A stretch of 36,449 bases of DNA, from assembly GCA_028817665.1 (NCBI GenBank), contig JAPPPF010000298.1, forward strand, positions 1 to 36,449. Reading direction: 5' to 3'. This document shows, piece by piece, positions 1 through 6,990 of this stretch. This DNA comes from Magnetovibrio sp. GTDB taxonomy: Bacteria > Pseudomonadota > Alphaproteobacteria > Rhodospirillales > Casp-alpha2. The translations under genes were made by a program, and so were the position numbers. Within the stretch, counting starts at the first letter, position 1. Every line of letters begins with the position of its first letter. Below the pieces are notes generated by a model that saw only the letters and a program-made list of their open reading frames with translations, ran no database searches and was not told the origin of the DNA.

Positions 1-2
1 AG

Positions 3-563
3 CTGTTCGGCAAGACGCTCGGCATCGTCGGCTACGGCCACATCGGCCGCGAGGCGGCCACCCGCGCCCGCGCCTTCGGCATGCGGATCGAGGCCGTGTC
101 GCGCCGCCCGCCGGCGCCCGACGCCGTCCAGCCCGACCATTTCGCCGGCATGGACGACCTCGACCGCTTGCTTGGGGAAAGCGATTACGTCCTCGTCACC
201 CTGCCGCTATCCGACGAAACCCGAGGCCTGTTCGACGCCGGCCGCTTCCATGCGATGAGCGCCGAGGGCGTGATCATCAACGTCGGCCGTGGCGAGGTCC
301 TTGACGAGACGGCGCTCTACAACGCCCTCTCGGACCGCCGGATCGGCGGCGCCGTCATCGACGTCTGGTACCAGTATCCGAAGCGCGGCGAGGTCGACCC
401 GCCGCCGTCGCGCCACCCCTTCGAGGACCTCGACAACGTCATCATGACACCGCACTCGAGCGCCCGCTCGGAAGCCATGCGGACGCGGCGCTGGACCTTC
501 GTAGCGCGCAACCTCGACCGCTTCGCCCGCGGCGAGACGCTGGAGAACGTCCTCTTCGAGTGA
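3..563 (+). CDS. D-isomer-specific 2-hydroxyacid dehydrogenase, 5'-truncated by window edge
   Basis: This is the C-terminal part of an NAD(P)-dependent 2-hydroxyacid dehydrogenase; the start lies outside the window. The frame is open from base 3, upstream of the ATG at 81 used by the ORF track, and reads the Rossmann motif GYGHIG, so the ATG at 81 is not the start. Further on are NVGRGEVLDE, holding the substrate-binding arginine, and MTPHSSA, holding the catalytic histidine. Where most members have DVFxxEP with the catalytic glutamate, this one has DVWYQYP. I recall this as a feature of a phosphoglycerate-dehydrogenase-like subfamily, so it need not mean inactivity. The substrate cannot be told from sequence. 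The GST gene follows about 110 bases downstream on the same strand. Confidence 0.88.
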   Translation: MFGKTLGIVGYGHIGREAATRARAFGMRIEAVSRRPPAPDAVQPDHFAGMDDLDRLLGESDYVLVTLPLSDETRGLFDAGRFHAMSAEGVIINVGRGEVLDETALYNALSDRRIGGAVIDVWYQYPKRGEVDPPPSRHPFEDLDNVIMTPHSSARSEAMRTRRWTFVARNLDRFARGETLENVLFE

Positions 564-673
564 CGCCCGGGGCCGGGCATTTTCAACCGCTGGAACGATC
601 GCCGCCGCGGGCTTGCCCCGTCGGCCCGATTACGTTGATATGCCCGCACCGCCGAGCAAACCGGGGAACCGAC

Positions 674-1303
674 ATGAAACTCTATGATTACAAGATGGCG
701 CCGAACGCCCGCCGGGTGCGCATGTTCGCCGCCGAGAAGGGCATCGAGCTGGAGATGGCGAGCGTCGACCTCGGTCAGCGCGAGCAGTTGGAGGACGGCT
801 ACAAGGCCGTCAACCCGCGCCTCGCCGTGCCGGCCCTGGAACTGGACGACGGCACGGTGATCACCGAAAGCATCGCCATCTGCCGCTACCTCGACGAAAT
901 CCAGCCCGACCCGGCGCTGTTCGGCACGGGCGCCAAGGGCAAGGCGACGGTCGAGATGTGGCACCGCCGGATGGAGTTGGAGGGCCTGCAGCCGGTCGCC
1001 GACGCGGTCCGCAATTCGGTCAATTTCTTCGCCGGGCGCGCCATCGCCGGGCCCGTCGACTTCGAGCAAATCCCAGCGCTAGCCGAACGCGGCAAGCAGC
1101 GGATCGACCTCTTCTACGCCATGCTCGACGCGCATCTGGCCGATAACGCGTTCATCGCCGGCGAGGCCTTCAGCATCGCCGACATCGCCGCCGTCGTCGC
1201 CTGCGATTTCGCCAAGGTGGCGAAAAAGCGTATCGGCGACGAGACGCCGAACCTGAAACGCTGGTACGACGCCGTCTCGGCGAGGCCAAGTGCCGCGGCC
1301 TAA
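674..1303 (+). CDS. Glutathione S-transferase family protein
   Basis: A 209-residue cytosolic GST. The N-terminal thioredoxin-like domain (about residues 1-80) carries the glutathione-site signature VPALELDDGTVITES, with cis-Pro and the Glu-Ser pair. The all-helical C-terminal domain has the usual FSIADI motif near residue 175. The ORF track starts at 560, but the first 38 residues there are not GST-like. The ATG at 674 begins MKLYDYKMAPNARRV, a typical beta-1 strand, and has GGGGA six bases upstream. The stop overlaps by four bases the stop of the convergent M23-like gene. The substrate is unknown; detoxification or conjugation is only the family expectation. Confidence 0.88.
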   Translation: MKLYDYKMAPNARRVRMFAAEKGIELEMASVDLGQREQLEDGYKAVNPRLAVPALELDDGTVITESIAICRYLDEIQPDPALFGTGAKGKATVEMWHRRMELEGLQPVADAVRNSVNFFAGRAIAGPVDFEQIPALAERGKQRIDLFYAMLDAHLADNAFIAGEAFSIADIAAVVACDFAKVAKKRIGDETPNLKRWYDAVSARPSAAA

Positions 1304-2277
1304 GGCGCCGCGCAGGGATAGGGCCAGATCCGCTTGGTGTCGGCGGGCTGGAAACCGCCGCCCCGCCTCATGTAGGGCACGGCGACGCGCTTGTCCGCGG
1401 CCGGCAGCGCCGCCAAGGAGCGTGAATCATAGGGCGGCCGGGCGCGGTAGAAGGCGTTCGGGTCCATCCAGTAGCCGTCCTTCGGGGTCGCGAACCGGCC
1501 GTCGTTGGTCCATTCGGGGCTGTCGCTGTAGAGAATGGCGAAATGCAGCGCGTCGCGGCGCACCCGGCGACCCATCTTGCCCGTGTTGGCGGTCCGGCCG
1601 ACCTCCTGGCCCATGGCCACGGCCGCGCCGATGGCCAGCGGCGACATCGCCTCCAGGTGGGTGTATTGGGAATAGGTCCAGAAGCCGAGTCCGGTCTGCG
1701 CCGGCGCGTGGCGCAGCATGACCTCGATCCCTTTCCGGTTGCCCTCGTTCTCGAACTTGCCGATCACCGTGCCGGCGGCGACGGCCAGGATCGGCGTGCC
1801 GCGCGGCTGCGGGATATCCACCCCCTTGTGGATCGCCGGCCACGGCCGCTTGTGGGAATAATCGATGGCCCATTGCTCGCTGTCGATCTCCGGGCAATCG
1901 GCGCCGCCGATGAAGGCCGCGGAAAGGCCCGTCTCGGTGCCGCCCCGGACCTTCTGGACGGCGACCGCCATTTCCGTTTCGGCGCGATCGCTGATCTTAC
2001 CGATCATCAGGCGCACCTCGCGGGATATCCGGTCGGGCGGGATGAACCCCTCCATGCTTTCGCATGCCGTGCACGGCGGCACCGCGCCGCGGCCACCACC
2101 ATCCGACCCGCGGCGGCGCTTCTTGCCCTTGCGGCGTTCGCCCGATTGGGCGAGCAGCGGTTCCGGCGGGGCCGCGCTGGCGCCATCCGCCACCGCGCCC
2201 ACCGCCGGCGCGCCAAGGGCGGCAGCGGCGATCATGGCCGAAGCCATGGCGTTGAGGATTTGGATGCGCATGATCAT
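1300..2277 (-). CDS. Exported M23-like (LytM fold) protein, catalytic His apparently missing
   Basis: A 325-residue protein with an Ala-rich N-terminal signal-type segment (about residues 1-35), a basic low-complexity stretch (GKKRRRGSDGGG), a CTAC pair, and an M23 peptidase-like domain from about residue 150. That domain has HKGVD (the Hx3D zinc ligands), GTPILAVAAGTV, and YTHLE, all typical of LytM endopeptidases that cut peptidoglycan cross-bridges. The closing motif, normally HxH, reads ALHFAI: the metal-binding second histidine is kept and the first, catalytic one is alanine. The protein may therefore be inactive or regulatory, like degenerate LytM activators of amidases. There is no strong Shine-Dalgarno at 2277; the in-frame ATG six bases later is an alternative start. 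Confidence 0.75.
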   Translation of the reverse strand: MIMRIQILNAMASAMIAAAALGAPAVGAVADGASAAPPEPLLAQSGERRKGKKRRRGSDGGGRGAVPPCTACESMEGFIPPDRISREVRLMIGKISDRAETEMAVAVQKVRGGTETGLSAAFIGGADCPEIDSEQWAIDYSHKRPWPAIHKGVDIPQPRGTPILAVAAGTVIGKFENEGNRKGIEVMLRHAPAQTGLGFWTYSQYTHLEAMSPLAIGAAVAMGQEVGRTANTGKMGRRVRRDALHFAILYSDSPEWTNDGRFATPKDGYWMDPNAFYRARPPYDSRSLAALPAADKRVAVPYMRRGGGFQPADTKRIWPYPCAAP

Positions 2278-2336
2278 GGCGAATCGGTTTCATCCGTCCG
2301 AACCGGACGATGTTAACATGGGATCACGGCCAGAAA

Positions 2337-2369
2337 GAACCGGCCCCCGGGTTCTCCGGCGGCCGGTTC
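2337..2369 (-). terminator. Hairpin downstream of the MFS gene
   Basis: A perfect 9-bp inverted repeat, GAACCGGCC / GGCCGGTTC, with a 15-base spacer. On the minus strand it lies about 115 bases past the MFS stop and is followed by TTTCTGG, a weak U-rich tail, so it may end the MFS transcript. It also lies inside the probable leader of the M23-like gene, where it could attenuate. Confidence 0.4.
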
Positions 2370-2441
2370 CCTCTTGAGGGTCGATTGGAAATCCCGAATC
2401 GAGATTGTTCCAATGAACCGCTTATTAGACGATTCCCGGCC

Positions 2442-2465
2442 ATTATACCTGTGACATATGTCACA
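2442..2465 (-). promoter_or_regulatory. CRP/FNR-type palindrome next to a consensus -10 box
   Basis: The sequence TGTGACATATGTCACA (2450-2465) is a perfect 16-bp palindrome and matches the CRP consensus TGTGA-N6-TCACA. On the minus strand it is followed two bases later by TATAAT (2447-2442), a perfect -10 hexamer, with no good -35. The transcript would run towards the M23-like gene with a leader of about 160 bases. The palindrome centre falls near -22, a position more typical of a repressor operator than of a class I or II activator site. Confidence 0.5.
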
Positions 2466-2482
2466 TGGCTAGAGATCTATGT

Positions 2483-3712
2483 CTAAAAATTAGGCGCTTG
2501 CGCGAGCCGGGGCACGGGCCGATCGTTGATCGGCAGGTGCAGCAACGCGCTGGCCACGCCGAGCGCGACACCGGCCGTCCAGATGACGTCGTAGTCGCCG
2601 GTGGCGTCGAACAGCCGGCCGCCGAGCCAGACCCCGGTGAAGCTGCCCAGCTGATGGCTCAGGTAGACGACGCCGAAGAGCACGCCCATGTAGCGGGTGC
2701 CGAAGATCTGCGCGACCAGACCGGACGTCGCCGGCACCGTGCTCAGCCACAGGAGGCCGATGGCCGAGGCGAACAGCACCACCGTCACCGTGCTCACCGG
2801 CAGCATGACGAAGGCCGCGATCACCAGCGACCGGGTGAAGTAGATGGAGCTGAGCAGGTATTTCTTCGGGAACCTGCCGCCGAGCCAGCCCGACAGCCAA
2901 CTGCCGGCCATGTTGAACAGCGCGATCAGCATCAGCGCCGTCGCGCCCAGCGCGGCGCTGGCGCCCTGGTCGGTCAGGTAGGCCGGCAGGTGGATGGCGA
3001 TGAAGGCGACATGAAAGCCGCAGACGTAGAAACCGGTGGTGAGCAACAGGAAACCGCGGTGCGCCACGGCCTCGCGGATCGCCTCGCCGAGCTTCATGTC
3101 CGTATCCTTGCCGGTTTCCGGCGTGATCGCGCCGCTCATGGAGAACGCCATCGGCACGATCAGGCCGGCCATGGCCGACAGCGCCACCAAGGTGACGACC
3201 CAGTCGTATCCGGAAATCAGCGATTGGCTCATCGGCACCACCACCAACTGCCCGCCGGTGGCCAGGGCGGTGACGATGCCGAGCCAGAGACTGCGCTTCT
3301 CCGGCGGCGCCACCTGCCCGACCACGGAAAGCACCAGCGGCAGCCCGCAGGCGCCGAGCCCCATGCCCGCCATGATGCCGGCGCCGGCGAACATGAACCC
3401 GGGCGTCGTCGCCTGGCTCATGGCGAGGATGCCGAGCGCGAACACCAGGCCGCCGAGCGCCACCGTGCGCGGCGCGCCCCAGCGGTCGGCGAGCGCGCTG
3501 GCGAAGGGCACGGCGAGGCCGATCACTAGGTTCTGGGTGGCCAGCGCGAAGGACAGCGATTCCCGGCCCCAGCCGAGGTCCGTGGTGATCGGGTGCATGA
3601 ACAGCCCGAAGCTCTGGCGGATGCCGAACGACGTGAACACGATCAGCGCCGCCGCCATCAGGACGAACAGCGGGCTGCGCCAGAAGGTACCGGCGGCCGG
3701 GCGATCGGTCAT
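2483..3712 (-). CDS. Major facilitator superfamily transporter
   Basis: A 409-residue integral membrane protein with about 12 hydrophobic segments in two halves, separated by a charged loop near residues 205-220 (TPETGKDTDMKLGE). The loop after TM2 carries ADRWGAPRTVALGG, the MFS signature with D and R. The family moves small solutes by proton coupling or facilitated diffusion. The overall pattern resembles the monocarboxylate/oxalate-formate-like or YbfB-like MFS groups, but the substrate cannot be assigned. An AGGAGG lies upstream of the ATG at 3712. The gene is monocistronic, divergent from the AOR gene across a 374-bp gap. Confidence 0.85.
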   Translation of the reverse strand: MTDRPAAGTFWRSPLFVLMAAALIVFTSFGIRQSFGLFMHPITTDLGWGRESLSFALATQNLVIGLAVPFASALADRWGAPRTVALGGLVFALGILAMSQATTPGFMFAGAGIMAGMGLGACGLPLVLSVVGQVAPPEKRSLWLGIVTALATGGQLVVVPMSQSLISGYDWVVTLVALSAMAGLIVPMAFSMSGAITPETGKDTDMKLGEAIREAVAHRGFLLLTTGFYVCGFHVAFIAIHLPAYLTDQGASAALGATALMLIALFNMAGSWLSGWLGGRFPKKYLLSSIYFTRSLVIAAFVMLPVSTVTVVLFASAIGLLWLSTVPATSGLVAQIFGTRYMGVLFGVVYLSHQLGSFTGVWLGGRLFDATGDYDVIWTAGVALGVASALLHLPINDRPVPRLAQAPNF

Positions 3713-4086
3713 TTCAGGAGTTCCTCCTCATCCCCGGCCGGAAAGGTAGCGGAAATCGGCGCCCGGAGGAACGGATTACTCGGCTGGCGCCGCCGGGCGC
3801 CGGGACGCGCCCGGCCCGTGATCAACCGGCGGACGCGGCATCGGCGTTTGGAACGGCGGTTGATGACGGCTTCCGGACGGCAGGCGGACGGAATATCGGG
3901 GCCATTCCCAATCATGCCGACACATGACGACGGATGCATACACCTGGATGGAGGATCAAGCGCGTGGCCGGCTCGCCGGCGCCAACTGGGGCCTTTACGC
4001 GACGCCGGGAATGCCCAATATATGAGGCTACGCGATCACCGAGGGGCCGGCGCGGCAATCGGCCCCGAATCCCGAGGAGGCGAGAC
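3713..4086. other. Divergent intergenic region, MFS / AOR
   Basis: A 374-bp gap without a credible gene; the ORF-track entries here have no recognisable protein features. It must hold promoters for the divergent MFS and AOR genes, but I see no strong -35/-10 pair. The only clear structures are the hairpin at 4043-4066 and the AGGAGG ribosome-binding site at 4075-4080. Confidence 0.6.
4043..4066 (+). other. Leader hairpin upstream of the AOR gene
   Basis: Perfect 7-bp arms GGGGCCG / CGGCCCC with a 10-base loop, ending nine bases before the AGGAGG site. It could be a 5'-UTR structure affecting AOR translation. I do not see the conserved pattern of the molybdenum/tungsten cofactor riboswitch. 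Confidence 0.3.
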
Positions 4087-5925
4087 ATGGGTGGCTGGCA
4101 AGGCAAGGTACTGCGCGTCGATCTGAGCGCGGGCACGACGGCGTCGGAACCGCTCAACCAGGAATGGGCCGACCAGTACCTGGGCCAACGCGGCCTCGCC
4201 TCCAAGTACCTCTACGAGGAAATGGACCCCGCCGCGGACCCGCTCTCGCCGGAAAACAAGATGATCTTCGCCACCGGGCCGCTGACCGGAACCATGGCCT
4301 CGACGGGCGGGCGCTGGTCGGTGGTCACCAAGGGCGCGCTCACCGACGCCATCGCGTGCTCAAACTCCGGCGGCTACTTCGGCGGCGAGCTGAAGCTGGC
4401 CGGCTGGGACATGGTGATCTTCGAGGGCAAGTCTCCGCACCCCGTCTATCTCATGATCCGCGACGACGACGCGCAGATCCTTGACGCCCGCGACTTCATC
4501 TGGGGCGAGACCGCCTGGGTCGCCGAGGACAGCATCAAGGCCAAGCATCAGGACCCGCTGATCCGGATCGCCTCCATCGGCCGCGCCGGCGAGGCGCGGG
4601 TGCGCTTAGCCGGCGGCCGGCACGCCCAGGCCCCGGCCGCCGGGCGCGCAGGCGGCGGTGCCGGGCGGGGCGCGAAGAACCGGAAGGCGGTGGCGGTGCG
4701 CGGCACCACCGGCGTCGCCGTCCACGACCCGAAGCGGTTCATGCAGGTGGTCGGCGAGATGCGCCAGAAGCTCGATACCCACGCGGCGCGCGAGCGCCTC
4801 GGCCGGGTCGGCACCCACGCCATGATGGACAACACCAATGCCTACGGCTCGCTGCCCACCCGGAACGGCCGCGACGTCCAGTTCGACGGCCACGACGCGG
4901 TCAAGGTGAAGACCGCGCACACGCCGAGGCGCTCGGACCGCAAGGCCAACGTGATCTCGTCGAAGGCCTGCTTCAGCTGTTCCATCGGCTGCGGGCGCAT
5001 CGCCAAGATCGACCCCGAGCACTTCACCGTGGTCGAGGAAACGGCGAAGAAGCGCTACGGCAACGCCATCGGCGGGCTCGAGTACGAGAGCATCTTCGCC
5101 CTCGCCCCGATGGTCGGCTGCTCGGACCTGAGCGCCGCCACCTACGTCAACGCGCTCTGCAACGAGGACGGCATGGACCCGATCTCCTTGGGCGGCTCCA
5201 TCTCGGCGGCCATGGAGCTCTTTGAGGAAGGCGTCATCACCGAGAAGGAGACTGGCGGCATCAAGCTCAACTTCGGCAACGCCGAGGCCATGTGCCGGGT
5301 TGCCGAGGAAGCGGCCCGCGGCGAAGGCTTCGGCGCCGAGGTCGGACTGGGCTCGAAGCGGCTCTGCGAGAAGTACGGCCGCCCGGAACTGTCGGTTTCC
5401 GTGAAGGGCCTGGAATTCCCCGGCTACGATCCGCGCGCCATGCAGGGCATGGGCCTCGCCTACGCCACCTCGAACCGCGGTGCCTGCCACATGCGGGCCA
5501 GCCCCTTCGTCGACGACTTCTCCCACGTGCGCCCCGACGGCAAGGCGCAGATCGTCAAGGACACCCAGGACGCCAACGCCGGCAAGGACGCCACCGGCCT
5601 CTGCGCCTTCGCCGGCAACGCCTGGGACTTGAGCGATTACGCGGCGCAGATCGACGCCGCCTGCGGCGGCGGCTGGGACGCCGAACGCCTGACCCAGACC
5701 GGCGAACGAATCTGGACGTTGGAGCGCCAGTTCAACATGCGCGCCGGCCTGACCAAGGCCGACGACACCCTGCCCGAGCGCTTCCTCAAGGAAGCCGCCA
5801 AGTCCGGCGTCGCCAAGGGCCGGGTCACGGAACTCGACAAGATGCTGCCGGAATACTACGAGATCCGCGGCTGGACCGCCGACGGCGTGCCGACCAACGA
5901 GACCCTGGACCGGATCGGGCTCTGA
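4087..5925 (+). CDS. Aldehyde:ferredoxin oxidoreductase family tungsto/molybdo-enzyme
   Basis: A 612-residue AOR-family enzyme, which oxidises aldehydes (or runs the reverse reduction of acids) with a bis-pterin W or Mo cofactor and one [4Fe-4S] cluster. The N-terminus, GGWQGKVLRVDLSAG, and the later ATGPLTGT and STGGRWSVVTKG stretches are typical. The cluster cysteines are CFSCSIGC (about residues 295, 298, 302), with the fourth in GLCAFAGN (about 506). The start is set by AGGAGG six bases before the ATG at 4087; the ORF track extends 51 codons too far. Residues about 176-195, where the family normally reads roughly xVMNDxxRAAGRxGxGAVMGSKN, read GGRHAQAP-AAGRAGGGAGRGAKN with no length change. 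The stop overlaps the MoaD-like start, indicating translational coupling. Confidence 0.92.
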   Translation: MGGWQGKVLRVDLSAGTTASEPLNQEWADQYLGQRGLASKYLYEEMDPAADPLSPENKMIFATGPLTGTMASTGGRWSVVTKGALTDAIACSNSGGYFGGELKLAGWDMVIFEGKSPHPVYLMIRDDDAQILDARDFIWGETAWVAEDSIKAKHQDPLIRIASIGRAGEARVRLAGGRHAQAPAAGRAGGGAGRGAKNRKAVAVRGTTGVAVHDPKRFMQVVGEMRQKLDTHAARERLGRVGTHAMMDNTNAYGSLPTRNGRDVQFDGHDAVKVKTAHTPRRSDRKANVISSKACFSCSIGCGRIAKIDPEHFTVVEETAKKRYGNAIGGLEYESIFALAPMVGCSDLSAATYVNALCNEDGMDPISLGGSISAAMELFEEGVITEKETGGIKLNFGNAEAMCRVAEEAARGEGFGAEVGLGSKRLCEKYGRPELSVSVKGLEFPGYDPRAMQGMGLAYATSNRGACHMRASPFVDDFSHVRPDGKAQIVKDTQDANAGKDATGLCAFAGNAWDLSDYAAQIDAACGGGWDAERLTQTGERIWTLERQFNMRAGLTKADDTLPERFLKEAAKSGVAKGRVTELDKMLPEYYEIRGWTADGVPTNETLDRIGL

Positions 5926-6173
5926 TGCGGGTCCGGATCAAGCTGCTGGCGGCGGCCGAGATGCCGCCGGGATTCGACCAGTTCGGCGAGCGCGAGATGG
6001 ACCTGCCGGCCGGCGCCAGTCTCGCCGACGCCATGGCGGACATCAGCCTGCCGGCGGAGGAGACCTATACCTCCTTGGTCGGCGGCCAGGCGGTGCAGGC
6101 CGACGCGCGCGCCGGCCACGCCCTTTCCGACGGCGACGAGGTGACCCTGCTGCCCGCCATTCAGGGCGGCTAA
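5925..6173 (+). CDS. MoaD/ThiS-family sulfur carrier protein
   Basis: An 82-residue ubiquitin-fold protein ending in QGG, the C-terminal diglycine that is adenylated and thiocarboxylated in MoaD and ThiS. LPAGASLADAMADI and LSDGDEVTLLPAIQGG are the standard landmarks. The ATG overlaps the AOR stop (TGATG), which also corrects the ORF track's much longer out-of-frame extension into the AOR gene. The pairing implies that it supplies the dithiolene sulfur for the pterin cofactor of this AOR. This is inference from coupling; a dedicated MoaE or MoeB partner is not in the window. Confidence 0.87.
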   Translation: MRVRIKLLAAAEMPPGFDQFGEREMDLPAGASLADAMADISLPAEETYTSLVGGQAVQADARAGHALSDGDEVTLLPAIQGG

Positions 6174-6179
6174 CACCTT

Positions 6180-6932
6180 CTAGGCGTTAACGAATTCCTG
6201 GTACTGCTGGGCCAGTTCCTGGGTCGCGATTTCCAGGAACCGCGCGCCGTGCTCGGCCTCGGCCAAGGCAGGGTTGGAGCCGATGCGGCCGTCCGGGAAG
6301 CTGCGGCGGTAATCCTCGGCGTCGAAGATCGAGCCATTGGGGGCGATCTCCGGCGACAGCGGCGCGGTGCGGACCCGGGCCGCGTCCTCGGGGAACAGGT
6401 GATAGGTCAACGCCACCTCGGATGCGGTGGCGTGGGAGCCGTCGGCGTCGCCGTAGAGTTCCTTCGCAAGCTCCATGACGCCCGGACAGGTGAACCAGTT
6501 CCGCATCACGCAACGCACGCTCGGCCGGTTCGACGCCGGCGCCAGGCTGCGCTCGGCGTAGACCTCGTTGAAGGCGGCGTTGGCGGTGGCGATGTTGCCG
6601 CCGTGGCCGTTGATGAAGAACATCCGGTCGAAGCCGTGCCGGGCCAGCGATTCGACGGTATCGCGGATCACCGCGATCAGGGTCGACGGACGCAGCGTCA
6701 TGGATCCGGGAAAGCCGAGGTGGTGCTGGGCCATGCCGACGCTGATGGTCGGCGCGACCATGATGCCGTGGCGCGCGCCGAGGTGATGGGCGATGCCCTC
6801 GGCGGTGAGCGCGTCGGTGCCGACGAAACCGGTGGGACCGTGCTGCTCGGTTGAGCCGATGGGAATGATGATGCCGGTCGAGTCCTTCAGGTAGGTCTCG
6901 ACTTCGGGCCAGGTGGCAAGTTGCAGGCGCAT
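6180..6932 (-). CDS. Creatininase-family amidohydrolase
   Basis: A 250-residue protein of the creatininase / MftE / FAPy-hydrolase family, metal-dependent enzymes that open cyclic amides or cleave related C-N bonds. Visible landmarks are PIGSTEQHGP (metal-binding Glu and His near residue 30), a following GTDALTAEG (metal Asp), the NGHGGN loop near residue 110, and SHATASEVAL (where HAGExET is usual). AAGGAGG five bases before the ATG supports the start. It converges on the MoaD-like gene with a six-base gap. The substrate is unknown; creatinine itself is not implied by family membership. Confidence 0.85.
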   Translation of the reverse strand: MRLQLATWPEVETYLKDSTGIIIPIGSTEQHGPTGFVGTDALTAEGIAHHLGARHGIMVAPTISVGMAQHHLGFPGSMTLRPSTLIAVIRDTVESLARHGFDRMFFINGHGGNIATANAAFNEVYAERSLAPASNRPSVRCVMRNWFTCPGVMELAKELYGDADGSHATASEVALTYHLFPEDAARVRTAPLSPEIAPNGSIFDAEDYRRSFPDGRIGSNPALAEAEHGARFLEIATQELAQQYQEFVNA

Positions 6933-6990
6933 GGTTCCTCCTTGTCAGGGCCGCATTTTGGCGCCGCCGGGCCGCCTCGGCAACCTTCGA

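Noticed and set aside
3709-3939. A 76-codon minus-strand ORF upstream of the MFS gene
   Set aside because: Arg/Pro-rich, no ribosome-binding site, no recognisable family, and it overlaps the MFS leader.
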